In this document: positions 1 to 9,614 of the stretch, piece by piece
Numbering within the stretch: position 1 is the first letter of the stretch
Layout: each line of letters starts with the position of its first letter
Assembly (NCBI RefSeq): GCF_002803155.1
Contig: NZ_NNBP01000002.1
Coordinates: 434,001 to 498,000 of the forward strand
Reading direction: 5' to 3'
Source of the DNA: Streptomyces sp. CB02959
GTDB lineage: Bacteria; Actinomycetota; Actinomycetes; Streptomycetales; Streptomycetaceae
DNA: 64,000 nucleotides
Translations under genes and position numbers: made by a program
The notes under the pieces: model-generated
Told to the model about the DNA's origin: nothing
Databases searched by the model: none
What the model saw: the letters and a program-made list of their open reading frames with translations, nothing else

Positions 1-450
1 CAGGGTGTGCTCGGCGCCCTCGTGCCGGTAGCGGATGCTCGGTGCGGCCGTGTCGATGCCGTCCACCGACAGCGCCTCGGCCTCGAACAGTACGGTGCCG
101 CAGGCCGCCTCGCGCAGCGCGATGAGGTCCTTGACCACCTCGGTCTGGGCGTAGACCATCACCGAGCGGCCGTCCGCGAGGGCGGGGAAGTCGATCCGGT
201 GCGAGCGGCCGTCGAAACGCAGCTCGATGCCGTGGTGCGGCAGGCCCTGGCGGTCCATCCGCTCGCCGGCGCCGGATTCGCGCAGCACGTCGACGGTGGC
301 CTGTTCGAGGATGCCGGCGCGCTGGCGGCGCTCGACGTAGCCGCGGTCGCGCAGCTCCAGGACGACGTTGTCGATGCCCTGGGTGTGGAGCAGGTGGGAG
401 AGCAGGAGGCCGGCCGGGCCGGCGCCGATGATGCCGACGCTGGTGCGCAT
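1..450 (-). CDS. pobA: 4-hydroxybenzoate 3-monooxygenase (partial)
   Basis: FAD-dependent monooxygenase that hydroxylates 4-hydroxybenzoate to protocatechuate, the substrate of the pca genes encoded just upstream on the same strand. Only the first ~150 codons are in the window. The N-terminus starts MRTSVGIIGAGPAGLL, the GxGxxG dinucleotide-binding fold of flavin hydroxylases, followed by the E-L-R-D-R segment and QRAGILEQ typical of PobA. It begins 21 bp after the pcaL stop codon, so it is probably the last gene of the pca operon. The 3' end lies outside the window. Confidence 0.93.
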   Translation of the reverse strand, partial: MRTSVGIIGAGPAGLLLSHLLHTQGIDNVVLELRDRGYVERRQRAGILEQATVDVLRESGAGERMDRQGLPHHGIELRFDGRSHRIDFPALADGRSVMVYAQTEVVKDLIALREAACGTVLFEAEALSVDGIDTAAPSIRYRHEGAEHTL

Positions 451-471
451 GGGGTGTGCCTTCCGGTGAGG

Positions 472-1653
472 TCAGTGGGTGGGGGAGTCGGCCGGATCAG
501 CGGGACCGGCGAGGTCCGCGAGGACGGCCTGGGCGGTGGCGAAGGCCGCGTTGGCGCTCGGCACCCCGCAGTACACGGCGGTCTGCAGCAGCACCTCGGC
601 GATCTCGTCCGCCGTGAGCCCGTTGCGGACGGCGGCGCGGACGTGCATCGCCAGCTCGTCCTGGTGGCCGCGGGCGGCGAGGGCGGTGAGCGTGACGCAG
701 CTGCGGGTGCGCCGGTCGAGGCCGGGACGGGTCCAGATCTCGCCCCAGGCGTAGCGGGTGATGAAGTCCTGGAACACGGCGGTGAAGCCGGTGGTCCGGG
801 CGGCAGCGCGGTCCACGTGGGCGTCGCCCAGCACCTGGCGGCGCACCGCCGTGCCCGCGCGGTGGCGGGACTGGTCGTCGGCGGGGGTGCCGAAGTGGCC
901 CATCAGGGCGGTGAGAACGGCCTGCGGCTGTTCGACGGGGGCGAGATGGGCGGCGTCGGCGAGCTCCAGCAGGCCGGCGTCGGGGATGCCGTCGGCGAGT
1001 TCCCGGGCGTGTGCCGGTGGCGTGGCCGGGTCGCGGCGGCCGGCGATCACCAGGGTGGGCGCGGTGATCCGGGCGAGTTCGGTGCGCAGATCGTAGGCGG
1101 CGAGCGCGTCGCAGCAGGCGGCGTATCCGCTGCGGGCCGTGCCGCGGAGGTCCTCGACCAGCGCGGCGGCGGCCGGGGAGTCGGCGAAGGCGGGGGTGAA
1201 CCACCGGCCGGGGGCGGTCGCGGCCAGCGCCCCGGTTCCCTTGGCGCGAACCAGTTCTGCCCGTTCGAGCCAGCCGGCGGGTGGACCGAAGCGGGCCGAG
1301 GAGCAGACCAGGGCGAGTGCGGTGATCCGTTCGGGGTGGTGCACCGCGAGGTGGGCGCCGATCGCCCCGCCGAGCGAGATCCCCGCGTAGCCGAAGCGCC
1401 GTACGCCGAGGTGATCGGCGAGGCCGAGGACGAGGTCGGCGAGGTCCGCGACGAGGGTGCTGCCGTGATCGGGCAGGAGCTCGGCGGTGCTGCCGCCGTG
1501 GCCGGGCAGGTCGAAGCGGACCACCCGGTGCCGGCGGGCCAGCGCGGGCAGTTGGGCGTCCCAGACGGCGAGGGAGGTGCCCAGGGAGGGGCCGAGGAAC
1601 AGCACCGGCGCGTCCGGCGGCCCGTCGATCCGGTGGTGCAGACGTACGGTCAC
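472..1653 (-). CDS. pcaL: 3-oxoadipate enol-lactonase / 4-carboxymuconolactone decarboxylase fusion
   Basis: Bifunctional 393-residue enzyme that decarboxylates gamma-carboxymuconolactone and then hydrolyses the enol-lactone to beta-ketoadipate. Residues ~1-260 are an alpha/beta hydrolase with nucleophile elbow GISLGG (Ser93), a later Asp in GRRDP and His in DAAHLAP. Residues ~275-390 are a carboxymuconolactone decarboxylase (AhpD-like) domain. The GTG start at 1653 overlaps the pcaB stop in a GTGA arrangement and starts VTVRLHHRIDG, the usual lactonase N-terminus. Longer upstream reading is only overlap with pcaB. PcaD-PcaC fusion is the normal actinomycete form. Confidence 0.94.
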   Translation of the reverse strand: MTVRLHHRIDGPPDAPVLFLGPSLGTSLAVWDAQLPALARRHRVVRFDLPGHGGSTAELLPDHGSTLVADLADLVLGLADHLGVRRFGYAGISLGGAIGAHLAVHHPERITALALVCSSARFGPPAGWLERAELVRAKGTGALAATAPGRWFTPAFADSPAAAALVEDLRGTARSGYAACCDALAAYDLRTELARITAPTLVIAGRRDPATPPAHARELADGIPDAGLLELADAAHLAPVEQPQAVLTALMGHFGTPADDQSRHRAGTAVRRQVLGDAHVDRAAARTTGFTAVFQDFITRYAWGEIWTRPGLDRRTRSCVTLTALAARGHQDELAMHVRAAVRNGLTADEIAEVLLQTAVYCGVPSANAAFATAQAVLADLAGPADPADSPTH

Positions 1654-3062
1654 GAGGGGTTCTCCTGGGCGGGGGGAACGGGTCGGCGCTGCAGGGCCCG
1701 GTCGACGAGCGCTCCGGCGGCGCCGAGGTACCGGGTGGGGTCGGTGAGTTCGTGCAGCCGTCCAGCGGTGATCAGGCCGTGCAGGGCGGGCTCCTGCGCG
1801 AGCACCTCGGCGAGGTTCGACTCCTCCTCGGCGGCCCGCAGGACGGCGCGTTTCAGCAGCTCCCGGGCCGGGCCGCGGCCGAGCAGTGCGGTGAGTTCGC
1901 CGACCAGGTGCTCGCTCGCCACCAGGCCGCGGGTGAGGCGCAGGTTGTCGTGCATCCGGACGGCGAACACCCGGAGGTCGGCGGAGAGTTCGGCGGCCCG
2001 GGCGGACGCGGCGCCGGCCAGCCGGAGCAGCTCGCGCAGCGGCTGCCACTCCGCGTGCCAGGCGCCGGCCGGGCGCTCGTCCTCGGCGGCCAGCGCGCCG
2101 AGCAGCACGGCGGCCGACGCCGGGGCCTGCCGGGCGGCCGCGGCGATCAGCGTGGCCGCCACCGGGTTGGCCTTGTGCGGCATCGCGGAGGAGCCGCCGC
2201 CCCGGCCCTCGGTGAGCTCGCCGATCTCGGTGCGGCTGAGCACCAGCACGTCGGCGGCGAGCTTGCCGAGCGCGCCTGCGGTGAAGGCCAGCGCGGCAGC
2301 CAGGTCGGCGATCGGGGTACGCAGCGTGTGCCAGGGCAACTCCGGCTCGGCCAGGCCGAGTTCGTGAGCGTACCGGGCCATGAGCGCCGGCCCGTCCGGG
2401 GCGTCGAAGGCCGCCAGGGTGCCGGCCGCGCCGCCGAGTTGGGCGGGCAGCCGGACGGCGGCGAGCCGGTCGGCGGCGTCCAGTACGAGGCTGCGCCAGC
2501 CGGCCGCCTTGAGCCCGAAGGTGGTCGGGACGGCGTGCTGGGTGAGCGTGCGTCCGGCCATCGGGGTGAGCCGGTGCGCGGCGGCGAGCCGGCCGAGGGC
2601 CTCGGCGGCATCGTGCAGGGCAGCGGTGATCAACGGCAGGCAGCGGGCGGCGACCAGCATCGTGGCGGTGTCCAGGATGTCCTGGCTGGTGGCGCCCCGG
2701 TGCACGTACGGCGCGGCCTCGGCGGGCACGGCCGCGGTGAGGTCGGCGACCAGCGGGATCACCGGGTTGCCGCCCACCCGGGCGCGCAGCGCGAGGCTCC
2801 TCGGGTCGAAGCCCTCGGCGCGGGCGGCGGCCGTCACGGCCTGCGCGGCCTGGGCCGGGGCCTGGCCGAGCCCGGCCTGGGCCCGGGTCAGAGCGGCCTC
2901 GGCGTCCAGCATCGCCTGCAGGAAGGCCCGGTCGCCGGTGGCGGCCTCGACCGCCGTACCGGCTCGGACGGGGGAGAGCAGGCCGAGGTCCGCGCCGTCG
3001 GGGTCGTCAGGGGAACCGTGAGGGGAAGTGCCGTCGGTGGAAGTGCCGTCAGTGGAAGTCAA
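1650..3062 (-). CDS. pcaB: 3-carboxy-cis,cis-muconate cycloisomerase
   Basis: Cyclises beta-carboxymuconate to gamma-carboxymuconolactone. Member of the fumarase/aspartase superfamily, with the signature GSSAMPHKANP in the middle of the protein and the N-terminal GLLSPVRAGTAVEAATGD seen in actinobacterial PcaB. The start is uncertain. I chose the TTG at 3062, which overlaps the end of pcaG and gives 470 residues, close to family length. Its first ~20 residues are a repetitive T-S-T-D-G stretch, so a start further in is possible, but I see no better start codon with a Shine-Dalgarno. Confidence 0.9.
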   Translation of the reverse strand: MTSTDGTSTDGTSPHGSPDDPDGADLGLLSPVRAGTAVEAATGDRAFLQAMLDAEAALTRAQAGLGQAPAQAAQAVTAAARAEGFDPRSLALRARVGGNPVIPLVADLTAAVPAEAAPYVHRGATSQDILDTATMLVAARCLPLITAALHDAAEALGRLAAAHRLTPMAGRTLTQHAVPTTFGLKAAGWRSLVLDAADRLAAVRLPAQLGGAAGTLAAFDAPDGPALMARYAHELGLAEPELPWHTLRTPIADLAAALAFTAGALGKLAADVLVLSRTEIGELTEGRGGGSSAMPHKANPVAATLIAAAARQAPASAAVLLGALAAEDERPAGAWHAEWQPLRELLRLAGAASARAAELSADLRVFAVRMHDNLRLTRGLVASEHLVGELTALLGRGPARELLKRAVLRAAEEESNLAEVLAQEPALHGLITAGRLHELTDPTRYLGAAGALVDRALQRRPVPPAQENPS

Positions 3063-3615
3063 GGAAGACCGTCTCCTCGGGGCCCTGCAGTCGCACGTCG
3101 AAGCGGTAGCCGCGCGGGGCCGTCTCGTGGGCCAGCAGGGTGGTGCGGCGCTGTGGGCCGAGCGCGGCCAGCAGCGGGTCGGCGTCGGTCGCAGGCCCGG
3201 GCAGGTAGATCCGGGTGTACAGGTGGTGCAGCAGGCCGCGGGCGAACACGCACAGCGACAGGTACGGCACCCCGCCGGGCGGCAGGGTGCGGATCGCCCA
3301 GCGTCCGTCGGCATCGGTGGGGACCCGGGCGAAGCCGGTGAAGGTCACCCCGTCGCGGCCGGCGAAGCCGCCGGTGGTGGGGTCGCGGCGCAGCGAGCCG
3401 GGCGCGCCGGTGCGGCTGCCGTCCGGGGCGGGCTGCCAGAGCTCCAGCAGCGCGTCGGAGACCGGCTCGCCCGCGCCGTCGTACACGGTGCCGTGGACGG
3501 TCAGGGCCTCAGGGTGCCCGGCGGGCGCGGGTTCGGGGCCGCCGGGGAAGGGCAGCGCAGAGCCGTAGAACGGGCCGACGGTCTGGGACGGGGTCGGGGG
3601 AAGCACGGGCATCAT
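3049..3615 (-). CDS. pcaG: protocatechuate 3,4-dioxygenase alpha subunit
   Basis: Alpha subunit of the intradiol ring-cleavage dioxygenase that opens protocatechuate to 3-carboxymuconate. 188 residues, starting MMPVLPPTPSQTVGPFYGSALPF, with the TPSQTVGPF motif characteristic of this subunit. It lacks the complete iron-ligand set, as expected, since iron is held by PcaH. The ATG at 3615 overlaps the pcaH stop as ATGA. The adjacent ATG at 3612 is equally possible. Translationally coupled to pcaH. Confidence 0.94.
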   Translation of the reverse strand: MMPVLPPTPSQTVGPFYGSALPFPGGPEPAPAGHPEALTVHGTVYDGAGEPVSDALLELWQPAPDGSRTGAPGSLRRDPTTGGFAGRDGVTFTGFARVPTDADGRWAIRTLPPGGVPYLSLCVFARGLLHHLYTRIYLPGPATDADPLLAALGPQRRTTLLAHETAPRGYRFDVRLQGPEETVFLDFH

Positions 3616-4364
3616 CGGCCTTCCTCGAACAGGGTGGCGCGCGGTCCGTCGAGGACGATGTCCCAGCGGTAGCCGAGCGACCACTCGGGTACGGACAGCT
3701 CGTGGTCGTACGCGGCGACCAGGCGGGTGCGGGCATCGGCGTCGGTGACGGACTGCAGGATCGGGTCGTACGGCAGCAGTGGGTCGCCGGGGAAGTAGAG
3801 CTGGGTGACCAGCCGCTGGGTGAACGCGGTGCCGAACAGTGAGAAGTGGATGTGCGCGGGGCGCCAGGCGTTGGTGTGGTTGCCCCACGGGTAGGCGCCG
3901 GGCTTGACGGTGGTGAAGCGGTAGCGACCCTGGTCGTCGGTGAGGCAGCGGCCGGTGCCGGTGAAGTTGGGGTCCAGCGGCGCCGGGTGCTGGTCGCGCT
4001 GGTGGGCGTAGCGGCCGGCGGCGTTGGCCTGCCAGATCTCCACCAGCTGGCCGGTGACGGGCCGTCCGGTCCGGTCGAGGACCCGGCCGGTCACGGTGAT
4101 CCGCTCGCCGAGCGGCTCGCCGGTGTGCTGGCGGGTGAGGTCGTGGTCGAGGTCGGTGACGTCGGTGCGGCCGAAGGTGGGGCCGGACAGTTCGGCCGCC
4201 TCGGGATCCCGAACCGGGACGAGCGGCTGCCGGGGGTGGCGCAGCGCGGTGCTGCGGTAGGGCGGGTAGGCGCGGTCGGGGTGGTGGCGGGTGGCGTCCC
4301 CGGCGGCGTACGCCTCGGCCTGGGCGGCGATCTGCTCGGAGATCTCGTGCTGGGTGGGGGTCAT
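3612..4364 (-). CDS. pcaH: protocatechuate 3,4-dioxygenase beta subunit
   Basis: Catalytic, Fe(III)-binding subunit of protocatechuate 3,4-dioxygenase, 250 residues. All four iron ligands of the family can be seen: the Tyr in GRYAH, the Tyr 39 residues later in PGAYPW, and the two His of PAHIHF 13 and 15 residues after that, matching the spacing of the Pseudomonas enzyme. It is 28 bp downstream of pcaF and overlaps pcaG by 4 bp, so the two subunits are co-translated. Confidence 0.96.
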   Translation of the reverse strand: MTPTQHEISEQIAAQAEAYAAGDATRHHPDRAYPPYRSTALRHPRQPLVPVRDPEAAELSGPTFGRTDVTDLDHDLTRQHTGEPLGERITVTGRVLDRTGRPVTGQLVEIWQANAAGRYAHQRDQHPAPLDPNFTGTGRCLTDDQGRYRFTTVKPGAYPWGNHTNAWRPAHIHFSLFGTAFTQRLVTQLYFPGDPLLPYDPILQSVTDADARTRLVAAYDHELSVPEWSLGYRWDIVLDGPRATLFEEGR

Positions 4365-4392
4365 GCCGGATTCCTCTCGTCGGCTGGGCGGG

Positions 4393-5598
4393 TCATCGGT
4401 CGAGGACGAGGGCGAGCCCCTGGCCGACGCCGATGCACAGCGCCGCGACGCCCGTACCGCCGCCGGCGGCCCTCAGCTGGTGGGCGACCGTCCCGGCCAG
4501 CCGGGCCCCGGAGGCGCCGAGCGGATGGCCGAGGGCGATCGCGCCGCCGCGTGGGTTGAGCACGGCCGGGTCGAGCTCGGGCCACTCGGCGAGGCAGCCG
4601 AGCACCTGGGCGGCGAAGGCCTCGTTGAGCTCCAGGGTGGTGAGGTCGGCGAAGCCGCGGCCGGCCCGGGCGAGGGCCCGCCGGACGGCCTCGACGGGCC
4701 CCAGCCCGAAGTACTGCGGCTCGATCCCGGTGACGGCGGTGGCCCGGACCCGGGCGAGCGGCTCCCGGCCGAGGCGGCGCAGGCCGTCCTCGTCGGTGAG
4801 CAGCACGGCGGCGGCGCCGTCGTTGAGCGGCGAGGCGTTGCCCGCGGTGACGGTGCCGCGTTCGGTGCGGAAGGAGGGCGTGAGCCTGGCCATGGCCGCG
4901 AGGGAGGCGTCGGGGCGGACGCACTCGTCCCGGTCGACCACGAGTGGTTCGCCCTTGTGCCGGGGAACGGAGACGGGCACGGCCTCGGCGTCGAAGAGGC
5001 CCTGTTCCCAGGCGGCGGCGGCCTTTTGGTGGCTGGTGAGGGCGAACGCGTCCTGCTGCTCGCGGGTGATGCCGTGCCGTTCCGCGATCAGCTCGGCGGA
5101 CTCGCCGAGCGGGACCGTCCACTCCGGCGCCATCTTGGGGTTGACCATCCGCCAGCCGAGCGTGGTCGAGTACAGCTCGGCGTGCCCGGCCGGGAAGAGG
5201 CGGTCGCTCTTGGGCAGCACGTAGGGCGCGCGGCTCATCGACTCCACGCCGCCGGCGACCACCGTCGAGGCGTCGCCGAGCGCGATCGCCCGGGCCGCCT
5301 GGACCACCGCCTCCAGGCCGGAGGCGCACAGCCGGTTGACGGTGACGCCCGGCACGGTCACCGGCAGCCCGGCGAGCAGGGCGGCCATCCGGCCGACGTT
5401 GCGGTTCTCCTCGCCGGCGCCGTTGGCGTTGCCGAGGTACACGTCGTCGATCGCGGCCGGGTCCAACGCCGGGCTGCGGGAGAGGAGTTCCCGGATCACC
5501 CCGGCGGCCAGATCGTCCGGGCGGACGGCGGACAGCCCACCGCCGTAGCGGCCGATCGGGGTGCGGACGGCGTCGACGAGGTAGACGTCCTTGGTCAT
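4393..5598 (-). CDS. pcaF: beta-ketoadipyl-CoA thiolase
   Basis: Thiolase that splits beta-ketoadipyl-CoA to succinyl-CoA and acetyl-CoA, the last step of the pathway. 401 residues, the usual thiolase length. Visible motifs are the nucleophilic Cys in [11 protein letters not shown], the His in [16 protein letters not shown] and the C-terminal active-site Cys in CIGVGQG. The ATG at 5598 overlaps the pcaJ stop as ATGA. Other acetyl-CoA acyltransferases look similar, but the operon fixes the role. Confidence 0.95.
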   Translation of the reverse strand: MTKDVYLVDAVRTPIGRYGGGLSAVRPDDLAAGVIRELLSRSPALDPAAIDDVYLGNANGAGEENRNVGRMAALLAGLPVTVPGVTVNRLCASGLEAVVQAARAIALGDASTVVAGGVESMSRAPYVLPKSDRLFPAGHAELYSTTLGWRMVNPKMAPEWTVPLGESAELIAERHGITREQQDAFALTSHQKAAAAWEQGLFDAEAVPVSVPRHKGEPLVVDRDECVRPDASLAAMARLTPSFRTERGTVTAGNASPLNDGAAAVLLTDEDGLRRLGREPLARVRATAVTGIEPQYFGLGPVEAVRRALARAGRGFADLTTLELNEAFAAQVLGCLAEWPELDPAVLNPRGGAIALGHPLGASGARLAGTVAHQLRAAGGGTGVAALCIGVGQGLALVLDR

Positions 5599-6236
5599 CG
5601 TGGCTCACCCGCCTGCACCGGGGCGGCAGTTCGGGCGAGCAGTTCGTCGGCGCTCACGCCCGGCGCGGTCTCCACCAGGACGAGGCCCCCGGGGGTCACG
5701 TCCAGCACGCCGAGGTCGGTGATGATCCGGTCCACGCAGGCGCGGCCGGTCAGCGGCAGGGTGCACTCGGGGACGATCTTCGGCGAGCCGTCCTTGGCGG
5801 TGTGCTCCATCAGCACGATCACCCGCCGGGCGCCGTGGACCAGATCCATCGCCCCGCCCATGCCCTTGACCATCTTTCCGGGGATCATCCAGTTCGCGAG
5901 GTCGCCGCCGGCCGACACCTGCATGGCACCGAGGATCGCCGCGTCGATGTGGCCGCCGCGGATCATGCCGAAGGAGAGCGCGGAGTCGAAGAAGGCGGCG
6001 CCGGGCAGGACGGTCACGGTCTCCTTGCCGGCGTTGATCAGGTCCGGGTCGACCTCCTGCTCGGTCGGGTACGGGCCGACGCCGAGCAGCCCGTTCTCCG
6101 AGTGCAGGACGACGTCCACGGAGGGCGGCAGGAAGCCCGGCACCAGGGTGGGCAGGCCGATCCCGAGGTTGACGTACCAGCCGTCGGCCAGTTCCCGGGC
6201 GGCTCGGGACGCCATCTCCTTGCGGTTCCATGTCAT
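5595..6236 (-). CDS. pcaJ: 3-oxoadipate CoA-transferase subunit B
   Basis: Beta subunit of succinyl-CoA:3-oxoadipate CoA-transferase, 213 residues. The catalytic glutamate lies in the conserved [11 protein letters not shown] segment; this residue forms the enzyme-CoA thioester in the family. Start [19 protein letters not shown] is typical. Its ATG overlaps the pcaI stop codon (ATGA) and its own stop overlaps pcaF, so I, J and F are tightly coupled. Confidence 0.95.
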   Translation of the reverse strand: MTWNRKEMASRAARELADGWYVNLGIGLPTLVPGFLPPSVDVVLHSENGLLGVGPYPTEQEVDPDLINAGKETVTVLPGAAFFDSALSFGMIRGGHIDAAILGAMQVSAGGDLANWMIPGKMVKGMGGAMDLVHGARRVIVLMEHTAKDGSPKIVPECTLPLTGRACVDRIITDLGVLDVTPGGLVLVETAPGVSADELLARTAAPVQAGEPR

Positions 6237-6991
6237 GCGCTGCGCACCGTCCTTCGCTCGATGGCCTTGGCACCGGCCTGCTCCGGCGTCAGCGCGAGGA
6301 CGCGCTGGACGAAGACGCCGGGCAGGTGGATCTCGTCGGGGTGCAGCTCGCCCGGCTCGACCAGTTCCTCGACCTCGGCGACGGTCACCTGTCCGGCCAT
6401 CGCGGCGAGCGGGTTGAAGTTGCGGGCTGCCTTGGCGAAGACGAGGTTGCCGTGCCGGTCGCCCCGGGCCGCGCGGACCAGCGCGAAGTCGGTGGTGATG
6501 GCGCGCTCCAGCACGTAGGAGCGGCCGTCGTACTCGCGCACCTCCTTGGGTGGGGAGGCGACGGCGACGGAGCCGTCCGGCTCATAGCGCCAGGGCAGGC
6601 CGCCCTCGGCGACCAGGGTGCCGACGCCGGCCGGGGTGAAGAACGCGGGGATGCCGCAGCCGCCCGCGCGCAGCCGTTCGGCGAGGGTGCCCTGCGGGGT
6701 GAGTTCCAGCTCCAGCTCGCCGCTGAGGTAGCGGCGGGCGAACTCCTTGTTGCCGCCGACGTACGAGCCGGTGACCCGGCTGATCCGGCCGGCGGCGAGC
6801 AGCACGCCCAGGCCGCCCCCGTCCACGCCGCAGTTGTTGGACACCACGCTCAGGCCATCGGAGCCGCGGGCGTAAAGCGCCTGGACCAGCACGTCCGGGA
6901 CGCCGCTGAGGCCGAAGCCCCCGACGGCGAGCGAGGCGCCGTCCTCGATGCCGGTGACGGCCGCCTCGGGGGAGGCCACCATTTTGTCCAT
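6233..6991 (-). CDS. pcaI: 3-oxoadipate CoA-transferase subunit A
   Basis: Alpha subunit of the CoA-transferase that activates beta-ketoadipate, 252 residues. It shows the glycine-rich [11 protein letters not shown] motif near the N-terminus and [15 protein letters not shown] further on. The ATG at 6991 (MDKMVASPE) is the usual family start, but an AAGGA sits directly before it and is better spaced (8 nt) for the second ATG at 6982. First gene of the operon, transcribed from the promoter shared with the divergent IclR-type regulator. Confidence 0.95.
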   Translation of the reverse strand: MDKMVASPEAAVTGIEDGASLAVGGFGLSGVPDVLVQALYARGSDGLSVVSNNCGVDGGGLGVLLAAGRISRVTGSYVGGNKEFARRYLSGELELELTPQGTLAERLRAGGCGIPAFFTPAGVGTLVAEGGLPWRYEPDGSVAVASPPKEVREYDGRSYVLERAITTDFALVRAARGDRHGNLVFAKAARNFNPLAAMAGQVTVAEVEELVEPGELHPDEIHLPGVFVQRVLALTPEQAGAKAIERRTVRSA

Positions 6992-7002
6992 TCCTTGCCC
7001 CT

Positions 7003-7017
7003 GTTCGCCTGGTGAAC
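7003..7017. promoter_or_regulatory. palindromic operator candidate in the pcaI/regulator intergenic region
   Basis: GTTCGCCTGGTGAAC is a 15-bp pseudo-palindrome (12 of 15 positions symmetric; arms GTTC/GAAC around CC-GG) lying 11 bp upstream of the pcaI start and ~90 bp upstream of the divergent regulator start. A symmetric site in the only divergent promoter is the expected place for an IclR-type operator. Binding is inferred. Confidence 0.5.
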
Positions 7018-7074
7018 TATCGTTCGGAATCACGGGTGCGCAGAGTGTGTGCCGACGCCCGATGCCTGTCAATG

Positions 7075-7097
7075 GAGTTCGAGGCGCGAGTTCGAGG
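7075..7097. promoter_or_regulatory. 10-bp direct repeat overlapping the regulator's ribosome binding site
   Basis: GAGTTCGAGG occurs twice with a 13-bp period just upstream of the start at 7109. The second copy runs into the GAGGAGA Shine-Dalgarno. It may be a second regulator contact for autorepression, or coincidence. Confidence 0.3.
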
Positions 7098-7108
7098 AGA
7101 ATCCGCAG

Positions 7109-8767
7109 ATGCCCGCAACCGTCCCCGACTCCGCTGCCCCGCAGGCCGCCCCGCCGGCGGAGTCCGTCGGCCCGCTGGAACGCGGCCTCGCCCTGCTGCG
7201 CACCATGGCCCTCGACCCCGCTCCGCGTCAGCGGCCGAGCGACCTCGCCCGCACCACCGGCTTCGCCCGCTCCACCGTCGACCGGATCACCACCACACTG
7301 GTCCGGCTCGGCTACCTGCGCTCCGACGGGCGGGACCTCGTCCTCGCGCCCCGGGCAGCCGAGTTCGGCAACGCCTACCTGGCCGGAAGCCGCCTGCCGG
7401 AACTCCTCGGACCGCCCGCCGTCGAACTCGCCGACCGCCTCGACGAATCCGTCTCGATCGCCGTCCCCGACGGCGCCGGCGCCCGCTTCGTCGTCCAGGC
7501 CACCCGGCGCCGCACCATGGCCGTCTCCTTCCGCATCGGCGATCTGCTGCCCGCCGAACGGTGCGCCCCGGGCGCGCTGTTCGCGGCCGAATGGGACTCC
7601 GGGCAGCGGACGTCATGGCTGCGCCACCACGGCGATCCGACCGAGGCCGGCTTCGCCGTCGCGCCCTCGCGCATGGTCGAACCGGACGAGTTCCTGGAGC
7701 GGGCCCGGCTGGCCCGGGTGCAGGGCTGGTCGGTCGACGACCAGCTGATCGAAACCGGACTCGTCGCCGTCGCCGTTCCGGTCCGAGACCCCTCGGGCTC
7801 CGCCGTCTGCGCGGTCAGCGTCGTCAGCCACACCAGCCGACACGACGCCCACTCGCTCGCCGACCACGCCCTGCCGCAACTCCGCCACACCGCCCGGGAG
7901 ATGGAGCGCCGGCTCGCCGACCCGACAGCGGTGACGACAACGCCTTCCGGGGTGTCGTCGAGCCGGGCGTTCAAGGACGAACTCGGCTCCGGCTTCCTCC
8001 AGTCACTCGCCCGCGGGCTCGACGTGCTGCTTGCCCTCGGCGCCGCGCCCGGACACCACACCCTCGCCGCCGTCGCCCGCGCCACCGGTCTGCCCCGGGC
8101 CACCGCCCGCCGGGCCCTGATCACCCTCCAGTGCCTGGGCTACGTCGGCACCGAAGGTGAGGGGTTCCGTCTTCTGCCCCGCGTCCTGGAACTCGGCTAC
8201 ACGCGACTGGCCGGCCTCTCCCTGCCCGAGATCGCCGAGCCGCACCTGATCGACCTGGTGCGCACGGTCCACGAATCCGCCTCCATGGCGGTCCTCGACG
8301 GCCCGGACATCCGCTACATCGCCCGCGTCCCCACCAGCCGCATCATGCGCCTGGACATCACGGTCGGGACTCGTCTCCCGGCGTTCGCGACCTCCATGGG
8401 GCGCGTCCTGCTCGGGGCGGTTCCGGAGGCCGAATTGCTCGAACTCCTCAGGGATATGAGGCGCGATCAGCTCACCGACGTCACGGTGACCGACCCTGTC
8501 GCGCTCGCCGCCACCATCAGGTCCGCCGCACGCGAAGGCCATGCCATGGTGGACCAGGAACTGGAGGAGGGCCTGCGCTCCATCGCGGTCCCCCTCCACG
8601 GTGGACACGGCGAAGTCCTGGCCGCCGTCAACATCGCCCTCCACGCGGGCCGGGGGACCCCGGCCGAGACCCGCGCCGGCTTGCTCCCGGCGCTGCGCGA
8701 GACCGCCGCCGCGATCGCCGCCGACCTGTCCCTGGCCCGCCGCTGGACCGGTGCGCCACCGGCCTGA
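7109..8767 (+). CDS. tandem IclR-IclR fusion regulator of the pca operon
   Basis: 552-residue transcription regulator built of two complete IclR units (about twice the normal ~260 residues). Unit 1 (~20-275) has a winged helix starting SVGPLERGLALLRTMAL with ARTTGFARSTVDRI, then the effector domain. Unit 2 (~305-552) starts SGFLQSLARGLDVLLALG with ARATGLPRATARRAL and a second effector domain that contains ALDGPDIRYIARV-like and VDQELEEGLRSIAVPL segments. The ATG at 7109 has GAGGAGA 9 nt upstream. Divergent from pcaI, so the likely controller of the pathway, sensing protocatechuate or beta-ketoadipate by analogy to PcaR/PcaU; the ligand is not shown. Confidence 0.85.
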   Translation: MPATVPDSAAPQAAPPAESVGPLERGLALLRTMALDPAPRQRPSDLARTTGFARSTVDRITTTLVRLGYLRSDGRDLVLAPRAAEFGNAYLAGSRLPELLGPPAVELADRLDESVSIAVPDGAGARFVVQATRRRTMAVSFRIGDLLPAERCAPGALFAAEWDSGQRTSWLRHHGDPTEAGFAVAPSRMVEPDEFLERARLARVQGWSVDDQLIETGLVAVAVPVRDPSGSAVCAVSVVSHTSRHDAHSLADHALPQLRHTAREMERRLADPTAVTTTPSGVSSSRAFKDELGSGFLQSLARGLDVLLALGAAPGHHTLAAVARATGLPRATARRALITLQCLGYVGTEGEGFRLLPRVLELGYTRLAGLSLPEIAEPHLIDLVRTVHESASMAVLDGPDIRYIARVPTSRIMRLDITVGTRLPAFATSMGRVLLGAVPEAELLELLRDMRRDQLTDVTVTDPVALAATIRSAAREGHAMVDQELEEGLRSIAVPLHGGHGEVLAAVNIALHAGRGTPAETRAGLLPALRETAAAIAADLSLARRWTGAPPA

Positions 8768-8962
8768 GGGAGGCGGGGCGCGGCCGTGTTCAGCGCATCG
8801 CCGTGAGGCGGGCCTCGGCGGGTTCTTCGTCTGCCGGCGGTACATCACCTAAACGCTCTTGACCAGCGAATACGCTGGGGGCGAGGCGAACGGTGGCGCA
8901 AGACCCACCCACGGCCGGGCGTTCGCGGTGACTGTCTCAGGCGCTCGACGACCGGACCAGGG

Positions 8963-9429
8963 TCATCGCCGGGCAGCCCGGCGTCGGTGGAACGCGACGG
9001 TGGCGGCGGCGGTGGTGAGGCCGACGAGTGCGGTGCCCGCCCAGTAGGCCGAGCCCAGTCGGTGCTGCAACAGAGTGGTGAACAGCGCGCCTCCGGTGAA
9101 GCCGCCGAGGGACTCGCCGAGGGTGGCGCTGACCTGGCGGAAGTTGAAGACCTCGACCATGGGCCGGCCGTCGCCGAGTTGTGCGTAGGCGGTGCTGACC
9201 ATGGGGGAGAAGACCATCTCGGCGACAGCGAAGACGCCGACGGCGAGGAAGGTCAGGGCGATGGACGCACCGGGGAGCGCGAGGAGGAGGAAGGACAGGC
9301 CGAACACGGAGATGCCGTCCGTATCGCCTCGATGGCCATGCGCGTGGGCGGGGAGTCGTCGGACGCCTGCGCGATGATCGTGCGCAGGAAATCGACCGGG
9401 AGAGACGTACGTGATTCCGCCGCGGCCAT
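8963..9429 (-). pseudogene. MFS transporter remnant joined to an unrelated 5' gene fragment
   Basis: From ~9320 down to 8963 the minus strand encodes the last ~115 residues of a major facilitator transporter: hydrophobic helices such as FLLLALPGASIALTFLAVG and VSTAYAQLGDGRPMVEVFN, ending in HRRRAARR. Upstream, an in-phase start (ATG at 9429, MAAAESRTSLPVDFLRTII) reads ~35 plausible residues in a different frame and then runs into the transporter out of frame. The two pieces therefore come from different genes fused at about 9315. The first six helices of the transporter are missing. Confidence 0.6.
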
Positions 9430-9614
9430 GGGACTCCAATCTCCGACACCGCACCCCTGGCCTCTGGTCGGCCCCACCCGGGCGCGGTGATGTACCAGGT
9501 GTTGGCACCAATCATGCCGAAGGGGACTGACAGGGCAAGCGGTTACGAACATACGGTTTCGGAGGGGCTTGCGGAGCAGGTTGGCTGCCCAAGTTCGGCA
9601 CGACGCCGACGTCT

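Noticed and set aside
7..2367. Long open frame (786 codons) on the plus strand opposite pobA, pcaL and pcaB
   Set aside because: Antisense shadow of GC-rich codons. The minus strand encodes recognisable pathway enzymes with overlapping starts and stops; the plus-strand product is low-complexity Gly/Arg/Ala.
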